Source of the DNA: Aristolochia californica
Lineage: Eukaryota; Streptophyta; Magnoliopsida; Piperales; Aristolochiaceae
Assembly (NCBI GenBank): GCA_029961685.1
Contig: JARWKL010000014.1
Span: forward strand, 27,191,137 to 27,255,136
Direction: 5' to 3'
DNA length: 64,000 bases
Numbering within the stretch: the first letter of the stretch is position 1; each line of letters starts with the position of its first letter. The notes below the pieces were generated by a model. The model was not told the DNA's origin, made no database searches, and was given only the letters and a program-made list of their open reading frames with translations. A program made the position numbers and the translations under genes. Positions 10,433 through 23,060 of this stretch are shown piece after piece.

Positions 10433-11563
10433 GGGATCGGTTGTTTCCTTTATTGGTAGTACTCCGTCTTTAGGCCAAGCAAGAGTTGAGGGGTAGGGAG
10501 ATTGAAGATAGTTGCAACAGTCTAAGCCACGACACAAAAGCTATTGGATTATGAGGGAAAATTCAACAAAAACACGACAAGTCTACTAAAACAAATAGAA
10601 ATATTCACAAGGAGAACTATAAGAAGAAGCTTTCTTGGAATTGGAATTCCAAGAATGACACGAAACTCTTAGAACAAAAAGAAGAATAACCGCTCGGATA
10701 AAGGTAATCTCAACAACCGAAAGCTTACATGGAGGCAAGAGATCGTCAAAAGAAAAAGCTATTGAATATTGTCAAAGGGGACGAGATCATTGAGCAATCG
10801 AGTGACGAATTTGAATCGACTTGATGAGATGTTGCAAAATTCCATTCAAGCACATGTCAAGAAGTTTACAACACCATCACTAAGACCTAAACAAGAACAT
10901 TTTTATCTTGATGTATTACTGAAAAACAGCAAAGTGAAGGTCATAATCAATACCAAAGCAACCTACAACTTCATCCCAAAGCCAAGGCAAAGCGACTACT
11001 CTTAAGGTGGAACAAGACGAAAATCGCATGAATGCTAAATATTTTGAAGCCAAAAAGTGCTTGGAGTGGCAAGCACATGCCTATCATCATCGGAAAGCAG
11101 GTAGGCCTTCTTGATTTCATAGTAGTACATATGGATGATTTCAATGTAATTTTAGGAATGGATTTCCTTTGTACTTGCAAGGCGCTTGAATTGCACTACA
11201 TTGAAATGGTAAGTATTATTGAAGAAAATGGACTTTGTATGCTATCCAAAGTGGGAGTCTATGTAACAGAGAAAGTTGTTATGCTTTCGGCCCTAGCTAA
11301 AAAAGGGTCTCAAGCGTGGAAAGTCCACATTTTTTAATTCTTTGGCAAATGCCAAACAATGAGGTGATGGTCAATCTGTGCTGATTGAAGAGGAAAAAGT
11401 CCCAGAGAAGATGCCAAAGAACTTACCTCCAAGGAGGGAGGTTCAACATGTGATCGATCTTGGGCCAGTTGCCAAACTACCAACCTTGGCTCCATTCATT
11501 GATCTGGAGCTTCCAAAGCAATTTGAGGGACGAATTCATCCAGCCCAAAACATCGTTTGGTGA

Positions 11564-12840
11564 ACCAATTAACTAGTTTTTCCAACAATGGCATACTCGT
11601 AGCCGTCTCGAGTGATTGTGAAGTGGAAGAGGCATTCGCGATGAGATAACAACCTCGTATCTGATAACATGTTTTTCAACAAGTTTGGGAGGAGTCCAAC
11701 TAACTTATGAGCTGCCAAAAGATGGAAGGATCACACCAATTTGGTAAGTGTTTCTATGGAACCTACCAAATGGGTAAGGTCACACGGACATCTGTGTTAT
11801 TGATGGGGGAAGATGATATGCGGGTAGACGCAACAAAGGCTGCATACGGAGCATAGCCAAAGAGGGACATGACATAGTCAGCATAACCATCATAGCCGAC
11901 ACAGCTGATACAGCCTAAGAGGGACACAGCATGGCCAAAGTAGGTTGTGCAAGCAATGTCACCGAAAAGGGGTGCGCAAAGTGTTAAGGCAGCTCCTAGT
12001 CATCAAAATGACCAGGCAACAGCAACATTAGGTGACTCAGAAAGGCAAAACAGCCAGCGTTGAGGCAGCAATTGGGATGCAAGCGTGCAAGCAAGCACAT
12101 ACAAGGCGCACAAATGTAGGCCCTCTGATAGACACACGAGTGGGCATTCAGTGAGACCCATGTGCGGCCAAGGCAGACGTGTTTGCACGCAGGTATCAAG
12201 GGCACAGAAGTGCACGGGCATGCATGCCTGCAACTAGCTGGCTGGCTATTTGATTTGAAATTTGAAATTGGGCTCACCCAAATGAATTAGCATAGAGTTT
12301 TTTAAGGTATTTTAGGGCATGAGTATTTATGCCAAGCTTAAATTTGAATTAAGGGATAATTATCTTACTTAGGTGACAAGATCTCATTGGCTATTGTAGG
12401 GTTTAGGGTATTTTTGTTTTCTTCTTGTTTGAGAAGGCTGCCTAGCCTACTTTCATTCAGAATAAACTAGGCTGCACATTAAAGTTCTGGGAGTGATTGC
12501 TCACTCAACTAGTAGCGTGACAACTAACTTTCCATTTTTAATTTTTTTTAAATTTCTTCTGCTTTTTTCTGTAACATTCAGTTTCAACTGGATAACCAAA
12601 CATAACTGGGTCCTTTGGCATGATCCACTAAGAAGCAGACCAGATTTGGACCAACAAGATTAATAGCAAATTAAAGCTGACCCTAACCAAATCAACCCCA
12701 ACCCACGCCATTGTTTTCTATATTTAGATTAACAGGCACCAGTCCACAGTTCAGTTCATTTCCATATGCTAAACAACTCTCATCATCCTTAATAACATAC
12801 AGAAATCAAATATCAAGTCACAATTGTATTTTTTTTGCTT
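11564..12840. other. Repeat-derived intergenic sequence
   Basis: No gene is visible. From about 11,820 to 11,960 a loose, degenerate repetition of CATAGCC, GACACAGC and AAAGAGGGACA-like words occurs. The tail end (12.3-12.84 kb) is close to the 3' end of the ECT gene and may contain its 3'UTR. The segment may include the degraded right-hand end of the gypsy element. Confidence 0.35.
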
Positions 12841-15800
12841 TTAATTATGCACAAGAGCTACACTATTTCTTAATTTCACTTTCTACAAAATAAAATGAAG
12901 TATTATTGAAACTTAAGGAAACTCAACAAGAGGGGTGTTGATTAATGACTTGCACAAGAGATTTAAGTTCAGAAGAAAGATTATACTTACATGAGAGTCA
13001 TTGTTACTATCAGTTGTCAGTTCAAGCTGAGGTTGCTGATGCTTAATGTTCTTCTTAGCCTGAAATGACTTCTCACGATCTTCATAGAAAGGAAGATCAT
13101 CCAACAGTGATGTCTCAGCTGGATAACTCTTAAAAATAGCTAGCATTTCCAAACCTTGCTTAAATTTAATCTGCAGAGAAGTGATAACAGATAAAGCAGT
13201 TAGAAGGATATCAAAAAATAAAATACATCCAATAACATGGAATTGCATTTCTGCATGTTCGCCTGTCTAGAGAATATGGAGGGTAAGGTTCAAGTCCAGC
13301 ACTGGTGGCACATAAATTTTTACACTAAGATAAAATTATTATTGTCAACAATGATCTGCAACAATGTCATCATTTTCAATTCAAAATATTATTAAAAGAA
13401 TGTCAAAGCTTTCAAAGAAAAAAAACATGTATGAGCACAAAAAAAAATAGATCAATGGCCAAATTAGAAAAATGATGTCTATAAATAAGATGAATTTCTT
13501 TCTAAAAAAAAAGATGGATTTGAACCTATCATACTTGTATGTATAAGCAAAAATGTGTATGTACGAAGATAAAGAGATGCACGTGAGACATTGGACCAAG
13601 AGAGAAACAAGGCTAGGTCATACAATCTAAACAGAGAGAATCCAAAAATGCACTTTAACATACAAAACAAATGAGACATGGCACCTATACCAAATTTGCA
13701 TAATTGAAAGTTTCCATACCAATTTGCATGATTATAAATCTTCATCCGAAATTAAGACGCCACAATGTGTATACTATGACCAACAATACTGTCCATCTTG
13801 ATTTAGCTATTTACTCATATACACATACGTGAAAACATAAATATTTTTGGAAGGGGCATAAATGAGCTACATATTATTATGACTTATAATTAAGTTCATT
13901 TAGTTTATTTTCAAACAAATTGTTTTCCTATAGAAAGTAGATTCTTAGCATTTAAAGAGAGCAGCGGCATGATTGTAATTTTTTAATATGACCTAAGTTA
14001 TATATAGGGGAGAAGGCTCTCTAAACCCTAATCTCTCAGACAATTATCTCCTACACTTTGTTCTTCAAATTCTCACATGGTATCCTTGTATTACATGCTG
14101 TCCTTCTCTTAGTTCATTGTCCGTTGTTTCTATGAGTTACTTCTTTTCCTTCAACTAATCTTGAATCATTTCCATTTTCAATTTACTACAGTCTTGGTCT
14201 ATTCTATGTTGTTCCCTGATGCATCACCTAGAGAAACCCATTGTTCCTTTTCTTAATTTGCCATGTGTCGTTCTTAATCATCTCCACCATCTCCCACACT
14301 AGGAGTGCTCATCTTCCAAAAAATTGAAAAATATGGAAAATATGGAATCTCTTCAATTCTACACAATTTTCCCCACTTCTGCTGGAAAATATATGATTTC
14401 ACCTCTCCAACGTAGCAGAATCTGATTCTTCTTCTTTGTAGACATGTTTGAATTTTCTTGTTTCACAATCAACTTGGTTGCAGACAATCGATCAGATCCC
14501 ACCGAATTTAATGACCCATGTCAAACTAGGTCAGCAATAATTCTACCTCTCTTCTTTTCTTCTCATAATACATGTAGCATTATCTCAAAAAAAAAATCTC
14601 TCTCGTCCTAAGTGTCCCCCACTCATCTTGTCTAACTCATCAGATCACCCTGCATAAGACTCCCAACCATATTGTCCATCACTATTGTTCTTCGTTCAGT
14701 CATCCTTGAACATAATCATCCTTAAGAGTTACTTCAATGAATAAGCCTCACAGCAATGCATCGGTTGTTTAATTTGTCTTTGCGGGAAAAATGATAATGG
14801 TTTCCTATCAATGTTAATTGACACAATGCAAAAGTACAAGAACTGGGATGACCTACAACACAGAGTCAAAAGAGTGTGGAGCCTTGAATAATATATTAGA
14901 GACAAATTCTAGATGATTGTGAAATAATAGAGTTCAAAAAGGAATAAAGAGATTCATTTTAATATCTGCATCTTCAAATATTTCACATTCATCTTCTCAT
15001 CTTCCATTCAGAACTTCAAATAAAACCCCTTTTGCTCCTTCCTGAAACACCTTATTCTATTGTTTCACACTCATCCAGAATTTCAATCTCTGATATATTA
15101 TTCAAAGCTCTACATGCTCCTGACTCTATGTCTTGCAGGTCATCCCAGTCCTTATGCTCCTACTAACCATGCCAAGAAATCATCACCCAAAAAAACTTCA
15201 CCATCATCATTCCGTAAAGACCGATAAATGATCTAAGTGTTGTTGTGAGGTTTCTTAAACCCAAATCTAATTCTCCACAAATTTATAATTTCTGGGTAAC
15301 CCAAATCTAATTTGTGTCATCTGAGCTACCCTCTAATTATAAGAACTGCAAATGAATAATGTTGCTCACAATGGGCTGTAGTCATTTGTGTCAATCAATT
15401 CAGCTATAAAGAAATAAAGGTAAACACAAATTATTAGCTCAAACTACAGCAACTTCAACAATTATACATTAGATGTAACCCTTCAGCTAGTTGTGTTCAA
15501 ATGGACCTACACCCAACTTCAACAATTACAAACATGCATGTGTATTTAATAAGTTTCTTAAGCTCCTTAAAGAACCATATGATAGTTGAATATAATTTTA
15601 TTGGTTACTATAGAATGAAAATAAATAATAAGAACAACAATAATCCTGACAATTAAGAGTTCATCACCTCCTGAGTATCTCTGCTGTTAGTCACAGGTTT
15701 ATTGTCATTGTTCTCTAGTACAATGTGGCGTAACTGGCTGTTAGAGACATCCTTTATTATGTGCCATTTTAGAGGGAAAAAACCAGTCCATTTGTCCTGT

Positions 15801-18800
15801 TGCCAAAAGTCCATGGTCTTCTTGAAATCCACCTTGCCAAGCATCTCTGCTAAACCAACAAACTGCCCACTCCCATTTACCTTCAAAAAATGCAACTAAA
15901 ATCAGCAAATCCCAATACTGAGCAGAAACTTAAAAAGCAATCTGGAAATAAGATGGTCATAATATTTCTATTTTTTATTTTTATTTTAAGAGTCAGAATA
16001 TTGTAAGAAAAGGAAAACAGAAAGCTGCTTTGGCCTGGAGAATACAAAGGTTGAGGCACAAAGAATTTCTTTTAAAAGTCTAATGTAGTGTCCCACAAAA
16101 GTTCCAGAAGAAGATCATTCTGATGCATCAGCTTGTATCAGTGAAATTACAACAAGGTTAAGTTTCTTCAAGGCCCTGCACATGACATTGTCATGATCAA
16201 AATAACCACGAATCCAATGATAACAACATAATTGTGCACGTACTTGAGTAACCTCACACCAAGAATCGAGACAAGGTCACCCTCCAAAAGGAGTGTATGC
16301 CTCAATCAGGCAAGTGCTAGTTGTGCCAGTTTAGGTGCCATTGATTAAAACAATGCATCAGTATCCAACTGTTTCAGTGCTTTGCAGTTGTACAAATCAT
16401 GTGCTATAAACATTATATTACAAGAAAAAAGGTTTCAGGACTCACCGAGAAAAAAAGGAAGACTGGACACTTCGTTCCCTTCTCAATAGATCGTGCCTCA
16501 GCATCATGATATGCAGTATCTAACTTCTTATTACCACCAGGGGTACTAGCCCACACATTGTACTTGATGCTCTTGTGGATATCATCTTCACTAAAGGACT
16601 TTATAACAAAAAACATGGCTTGCTCATACTTAGTCTCAAAATCAGGTTGGTTATACTGCTCTCTTAGTGCCGAAGTACTGAATTGGATTTTCTCAGTTGA
16701 TGTTTTTAAATTATTCTTCACTCCATATGCACGAGGGCCACGGGTTAGTTCGCTAGATGCATCAAGCTCACCATTTCTATTGATTCTGTCTCTCCCTTTA
16801 TATCTGTCATTACCAGCCCATGTTCTGCCTCTAGGCATTAATCCTGGGTAGCCATTTTGAGGATAGAAGCCACCATGCCACTGATTAGAGTAAGGGGAGA
16901 ATGGCGTAGGATAGCAATACCCTTTTGTTAGACCAGCTGATTGAATGGCAGAACCCTGTTGAGACACCTACAACAGTTAAGAATGTCAATCAACTATGTC
17001 AAAAAATACATGAAAGATATAAAGTGCAGATAGAAAATTGTATCAGAATCATCATATTTTTATTAATGTTGATTACACCCATGCACACATCCCTTATCCA
17101 TGGTGAGACTTGAAACCAGGACTTCAAACTAGAAACCCACCCATGTGACCATTAAGCCAAAGGCCTAAGTCACTAGTCCCTTTTCAATACACTTGTAACT
17201 TTTCATCAGCATGAAAATTTTAGACACATCAAAAACCACTCAAACATGCAAAGCAAATGCATGACAAGCAAACAAAGCAAATGGAAAAGAGAAACTGTAA
17301 CTATCAATCATTTTCTATACAAAAGTCAAGCATGAGGAAATTTTAAATAAAGAAAGATGATGATAAATAACAAACCAGAAGCAAGGATATTATTCAAACA
17401 CGAATGGCAGAATAGATTGCATCCAATGCATATACACAAGCTAGTGGCAACTGCCCCACTGATCAGTAATTCCGATCTAGGCCTAGCAGAACTAAAAGAA
17501 TCAAATTAAGGATAACAAGGTTGAACAACTCTAGTCACCTGCCTTATTGACAATGGGATCTAAGAAGCAAAGTTATATCGTTTAAATCCAATTCAAGAAG
17601 AAAAAATATTTATGACAAATGACACAGATACATACAAAAAATTTGGCACCAGTTCACCAACCATGTAACATTTAATCAGTGACAAGGCTATTATCAATGT
17701 TGGTAAATGAATCCAAACGAAATATAGAACGAATGACAATAAAAAGGATGGGATTGTGACTAATCATGGAACCATCAAACAAGAGTAGAGAAAAGAGGAA
17801 AATTCATAAAGCTGGCACCAACAAAAATCTAATCACGATGATGAAATCTGTACAGAGAAGTATTTCCACACTCAAAATTACCCCAATTTCTTTTTCTTTT
17901 TCTTTTATTTTGAAAATGAAACTTACCCCAAAGTGCAATAATTCACTCTCTCAGATATTCAGTCCACTCTCAAGATCAAGACACAGACACAGACACAGAC
18001 AAGCAAATAAAAGAATTTTGGCTGAAGAAAACAAATATCTACTCTTTACCTTGTGTGAAGGTTCAAAATGAGGAGCTGTAACAGAAAAGCCCCGTGAAAT
18101 AGAAGGCCGTGATTTTGAATTAGGAGAAAGAGCAGAAACTTTGTTATCCTTAGGAATGTTTGTGTTAATGGAATTTGAGCTTTTCGTCTTCAGTGAAGTT
18201 GCATGACTTGAAGCAGATCCATTTGATCTTGGACCAGCACCAGAAACTTGATTCATGGAACTACCTAAAGGCAGTGAGAGATCATAGGAGTAAGATGATA
18301 TGGCATCAGGCCCAGACGATGGGAAGTATGATTGTTGCCCTACACATTGAGCATCAAAACCCGTCAAAGTTCCTGGAGTGTAAGCATTATAACCAGGTAC
18401 ATAGTAAGCCACAGGGCCATTAGAAGATTGAATACCCTGAAGAAAATAAGAGCAGAAGTCAGATTTGACTAAACAAATATATATGTAATTACACATACCA
18501 TATTTATATGAAACTGTAATTCTTGCACCAAGGTCGACTGATCATCAAAATAGTGCAAAGATATTCTCTTGATCTTGACTTTATTGTTAAGATAATACAT
18601 TTGTTAGCAGATCCTAAAACAAAAAAATATACACCAATTTTTTTCTTCTTCTTCTTTATTTATTTATTTATTTAGTTTTTGGAGAGGGGGGGCAAAAGAG
18701 GAAAGCAAAGAGACTAATGAAATCAGTAAAGTGGCCGACTCAGAATGCCGATGTGATATGTTTTGTACGGAGGGCCAAGGTTACCAATGCATCAAAACAT

Positions 18801-20112
18801 GCAGCAGAAGAATAAAACACTGAAATTCTAAAGTCATCAAAACATGTGACTCCCCACTTCAATCATTCACAAGTTTTAGATATAAATGCCAAGAATACCC
18901 AATATGAGTTTGAAATACATTGGTAATAAGTACCAACTATATAAGTCTGCTACGAACATACTGAGTATCGCATGTCTGATCCATCCCCAGCAAATACATA
19001 ACCTTGATCTTCCCATTCAGCATAAGTCGCATCATACCCTGTATCGGGAAACAAAATCATGTTATAACTTATATACAACAAGAGAAAATCTGCCATGACA
19101 GAATTAAAGTTTTACACAGATTTCCTCGAACACGTAGAAAATCAATTCAACTTTCAAAACTTCAAATAGTTAATAAATAACAATAAAACAAGAAAAGATA
19201 ACCAAGGTGAAAACAAAGAGGAATTCGATCGCAGATGTCTTTTCTTTTTAACGCCAACTTTCTAGAAGACTCACAAACTTGATGATAACCATAACAAGGC
19301 ATGAATTTTTTTTAAAAATAATATAAAAACATGCATTAGATATAAGACAAAGCACATCAAACTTGTCTAAAGCTAGAAATAGCAGCAGCATTTTGTTAAA
19401 GATTCTCATTGACCTCTGAGATTTGTTTTTTTCCTTAAAAAACACAAGTGAATATTAATGGACTTCACATTAATGGAGAACTTATAACAATATTTCAGTG
19501 TAATGACCTGGATAATAGTAACCATAACAGCTACTAGGCGTGTAGTAGACACCAGGCTTTGTGGCCAAACTTTGATCTATTACACCCCTTTTTGTGTTTG
19601 AAGCAGAAATTCCAGATGATGGTCTGTCAGATGTAGAGTCTGCTCGACCTCCATCTTTTCCAGAAGCCTGAGATAAGAAAACACAAAAAATTTAGCAAGA
19701 AATTTTAAATGATCCCACAACAACAAAGCTAGGAAGTCAATTATAAGCTTCTATGTGATATCAGACAGAGAGAGAGAGAGAGAGGGAAAGAAGGGGGATC
19801 TAAGATATATCAAATTGTTTGAGCTGAAATAGAACCCATCATAGAGACCCAGAGTTCCTGTAGCAACTGGTCTCATTGAATGTTCCCAATAATAAGCTTA
19901 GAAAAATCAAGCTGACCGATAGCTAACACAAACAAGCTTTGAACACCATAAGAACTTTGCTATCTCTTTCACAGAGATAGAAAAATTTTAGCTAAATTAG
20001 CAACAAAATTGAAAATGAAATGAACCACCCACAAAGACATCAATGGATGAATAAGAAAACACACCATATCTTGATCAGCCAATTTACTCAAAGAATCAGC
20101 CTTTGAATCCAT
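12841..20112 (-). CDS. YTH-domain m6A reader (ECT family)
   Basis: Predicted cytoplasmic reader of N6-methyladenosine in mRNA, of the plant EVOLUTIONARILY CONSERVED C-TERMINAL REGION (YTHDF-like) family. Coding exons on the minus strand: 20112-20065, 19667-19508, 19038-18962, 18436-18050, 16967-16446, 15880-15668, 13170-12991 and probably 12882-12841. Phases join without a break, giving 542 codons. Residues about 1-335 are a Tyr/Gly/Pro/Ser-rich disordered region with repeated YYxPGY motifs. The YTH domain runs about 340-500. Likely cage tryptophans are W363 (in NVWAST), W424 and W429 (in DFWQQDKW). The start ATG is the first in an exon preceded by a spliced, ATG-free leader. The last exon is the weakest call: the donor CAT|GTAAGT is good, but the 13-residue tail could differ. 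The member number cannot be assigned. The gene is about 10 kb because of repeat-filled introns. Confidence 0.88.
13171..15667 (-). other. ECT intron with retroelement-like and hairpin sequence
   Basis: This 2.5-kb intron lies between the exons encoding the middle and end of the YTH domain (donor GAG|GTGATG, acceptor CTGCAG|ATTAAA). Around 13,980-14,080 it has a leader-like segment with TAAACCCTAATCTCTC and CTCACATGGTATCC, resembling an LTR end plus primer site. At 14,838-15,157 it holds a long imperfect inverted repeat (listed separately). No coding sequence is evident. Confidence 0.55.
14838..15157. repeat. Long imperfect inverted repeat, ~100-bp arms
   Basis: The left arm (about 14838-14934) begins AAGAACTGGGATGACCT. 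The right arm (about 15055-15157) reads AGGTCATCCCAGTCCTT at its outer end, the reverse complement with a mismatch. Pairing continues through the ATAATATAT block and GATTGTGAAATAATAGA against TCTATTGTTTCACACTC. The spacer is about 120 bp. The transcript could form a long hairpin on either strand. Confidence 0.8.
17978..18000. repeat. Short tandem repeat, ACACAG unit
   Basis: About four copies of a 6-bp GACACA-type unit (ACACAGACACAG) lie within the intron immediately downstream of the 18050-18436 ECT exon. Confidence 0.7.
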
Positions 20113-20123
20113 GCCCCTGACTT

Positions 20124-22733
20124 CTGCAGCTGGGAAAAGGCAGACAGAATAATGACATAGCACATTGCATAGAAAACAAAAACCATTGCAAAATCAAACA
20201 CGATGGGGATGAAAGGCCAACATAGCATAAAATAATGCAAGCATACACCCAGTAGCAGCAATTCCAAACCAAAATGCAAAATAGCAGAAAATACAGAAGA
20301 AAGAGATATTATTAGTGAAAATCTCTATGTACAAAAAACATAAAGAACTCCCAGCTATCTTCTCCCCTTCAAATCCTAAAGTCACCATCTTAAGAGATAA
20401 CAATCTCAAATGTCAGGCAGGGATGTGGATACCAGTGTCATGTAAAACGCAACATCAAACATGTCTTGCATTTTGAAGGGGCATCATGTTACACCCCAAA
20501 GCTAAATCAAACATTATCCACCAGAGATAACAATCAAACATTAATGGACATTAACATCCATTATGTATCAGAATTTTTCCGTTAAAGTTATTCCTACCCC
20601 CCAGATATGCGGAACTTTAATTTGAAACCACCAAGGCTGTTAATTTGACCTGAGAACAATGATTCATGATCTGTTTTGGAAACAAATGTTCTCCACATCT
20701 TCCACAACTCAGACTAGGGATCTTCTCCCATGAAATGCCCCATTTAGGCAGTTGAACTGTAATTAGTTGATTTCAGTAGTGACCATTTATTATGGTTTAA
20801 CAGAAGGGCGCTCTGTCTCAATATGAAAATCGTCATTTCCAAAAGAATAATGGAAATTGTGTACTGCAGCTTGGCAAAAGAATATTTTCCTCAAATAATA
20901 AGAGATGATTTTTTGGGTTTTTTTCACTTAAAAGACAGTGAAGCCACAATATATTTGCTTCTTTATAGAAAAATGAAAAAAATATATACCTCACTCAATC
21001 AGTAAAAAAAGGAAATGTGCTGCCTCACTATTTTGTTCCATAAGAAATGGCATCAATTTTGTTTTTAAAATATTTACCACTACTAGTCAGCCAAATCTCA
21101 TCCTAACACAAACATTATACTATAAAGTTGAGGAGTTATTTGGTGAATTCATGCATATGTCACTCGGGTAAGAGAAACCAACAGAAAGGGTTGCTTACAC
21201 TGCATGTAACATCCATTATGTATCAGAATTTGGCCCGTAATGTTATTCCTACCCCCCAGATATGCAGATCTTTAAGTTGAAACCACCAAGGCTGTTAATT
21301 TGACCTGAGAACAATGATTCATGATCTGTTTTGGAAACAAATGTTCTCCACATCTTCCACAACTCAGACTAGGGATCTTCTCCCATGAAATGCCCCATGT
21401 AGGCAGTTGAACTGTAATTAGTTGATTTCAGTAGTGACTATTTATTATGATTTAACAGAAGGACGTTCTGTCTTAATATGAAAATCGTCATTTCCAAAAG
21501 AATAATGGAAATTGTGTACTGCAGCTTGGCAAAAGAATATTTTCCTCAAATAATAAGAGATGATTTTTTGGGTGTCTTTCACTTAAAAGACAGTGAAGCC
21601 ACAATATATTTGCTTCTTTATAGAAAAATGACAAAAATATATACCTCACTCAATCAGTTCAAAAAGAAATGTGATGCCTCACTATTTTGATTTATAAGAA
21701 ATGGCATCAATTTTGTTTTTAAAATATTTACCACTACTAAAAATAAATAATACGACAGTTTCAGGATACTTTTGTATGGTGCACTTATTTTCTACCATTT
21801 TCACTACTAGAACTTTAATCTGAGTCAGCCAAATCCCATCCTAACACAAACATTATACTATAAAGTTGAGGAGTTATTTGGTGAATTCATGCATATGTCA
21901 CTCAGGTAAGAGAAACCAACAGAAAGGGTTGCTTATGAATTCAAACAGGTTATAATAGATTAAGCCCATCAAACTATGGTTTGACTATATTGCAATCGCG
22001 GGACCCACTATATTAATCCTGTTGCTACCACCATGGGTTGCATGTAATAGGATGAACATGTCGAATTACAAGGGTGCATTTGGTCTTAGAAGAAGAAAAG
22101 TAACAGTCGGTATGAGAAGTAACAAAACAATCAGATCAAACTAACTGAAATCTAGGAAAAGGATAAACTTAAACTAAATTTACTCTAAGAGAGATAGGAG
22201 CAAATAAGACTTAGGATGGTTGTAGTGAATTCAGATAGCGGATAATAAGATCAGGGTAAAAGCTCTAGAAGATTACTAATTTAGTTTAGAAGGGAGGAAG
22301 CCTTCAAGTAAACTCTCAGGACCAAGTCACTAATTTCATCAACCAGAGGGGGTAAAAAAAAGGAAACAAAGAACAAAAGCACCCCAGACCTATCTGCTTT
22401 GAGAGGGAAAGGACGCTACCTGTATCCGAAAGATAAATGTACCAACCATAAAACCCCCTACAGCTCCAATAATCACCATACGGACCCACAAACCTTAGAG
22501 TCCTAAGATCTTTCCACAAAAGCACCGAAGTAACCGGAAATGCAAGAACCAAAGACAATGCAAGAGCGAAAGAGGGCGTCCATTGGAGAAGCAGCAAGAA
22601 AGATTTTTTTTTCCAAAGATATCAAACCGGCTCCATTTGGCAGGAAACGTGAAGAAACAGACAGAAACAGATCGGAGTACGAGTAGATTGAAAAAATAAA
22701 AAACAAAATATGAGAAGAAGAAGAACCACATAC
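20124..22733 (-). other. ECT 5'UTR intron (2.6 kb)
   Basis: The donor GAG|GTATGT (22733-22732) and acceptor CTGCAG (AG at 20124-20125) bracket a 2.6-kb intron between the non-coding leader exon and the exon with the start codon. A second acceptor, CCCAG, a few bases upstream could be used instead. The intron carries the 655-bp-period tandem duplication described separately. Confidence 0.6.
20550..21945. repeat. Tandem duplication, two ~650-740-bp copies
   Basis: The segment starting ACATCCATTATGTATCAGAA at about 20,550 is repeated from about 21,209. Both copies end near AGAAAGGGTTGCTTA (21,200 and 21,934). Between them, the word ATGAAAATCGTCATTTCC recurs at an offset of 655 bp. The second copy has an extra block of about 90 bp (about 21,739-21,826). 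A 60-codon open frame occurs in both copies but has no coding features. The duplication lies wholly inside the ECT 5'UTR intron. Confidence 0.9.
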
Positions 22734-22858
22734 CTCAAAACCAGCTTGCAAACAGGAAACCGCTGCTGCTGTCTTCGCTCGTTTTCTCCTCTGATTGGAT
22801 AAGGAAAGCAAGCTTTTGGAACAAACGGAAGCGGTAGTGCGACAGGGGGTAGGAGAAG

Positions 22859-22893
<35 letters not shown>

Positions 22894-23060
22894 CAGAGTA
22901 GAAGAGAGGCGGCAGAAAGAGAGAGAAGGTGGCTAAAAACTCTTCTAAACCCTTGAAGGACCGTACGGCCTGGATCCCAACTTGCGGGGAGGAGGGAGAA
23001 ATCTCAGCCGCTGGATGGGTAATGAGAGTGACAGAAGACGTGGGTCCAACTCCAAGTGGC
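22734..23060 (-). other. ECT 5'UTR leader exon and promoter-proximal region
   Basis: This minus-strand exon ends at 22734 before GTATGTGG. It contains no ATG in its last ~170 bases and carries a long CT run (GA on the plus strand, 22863-22892). Pyrimidine-rich leaders with CT repeats are common at plant transcription starts. The true start site is not determinable from sequence and probably lies between 22.9 and 23.05 kb. Confidence 0.5.
22863..22892. repeat. (GA)n microsatellite, about 15 units
   Basis: An uninterrupted GA run reads as CT in the sense of the ECT leader. A second, shorter GA run lies at about 19,766-19,783 in an ECT intron. Confidence 0.95.

Larger units (their letters stand above)
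9360..11563 (+). pseudogene. Decayed Ty3/gypsy gag-protease, split by a LINE
   Basis: Broken plus-strand frames resemble a plant gypsy gag core: NFFWQVEQYFKA near 9417-9460, then TNMTDEDQLL near 9670-9698. After the LINE this resumes with AKQELRGREIED near 10475-10510. The retropepsin-like region follows: VKVIINTKATYNFIPK near 10937-10980 (active-site D-T-G replaced by N-T-K), then DDFNVILGMDFL near 11134-11170. The linker LPPRREVQHVIDL near 11425-11463 normally precedes gypsy RT. RT, RNase H and integrase are absent. The lost catalytic triad, frameshifts and truncation show it is dead. Confidence 0.7.

Noticed and set aside
13980..14090. Complete LTR element in the ECT intron
   Set aside because: A primer-site-like CATGGTATCC occurs, but no LTR pair, TSD or coding domain could be found; kept only as a note on the intron.
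20823..21005. 60-codon frame repeated at 21478 as a small duplicated gene
   Set aside because: It is part of the tandem duplication inside an intron and has no coding signature beyond being open twice.
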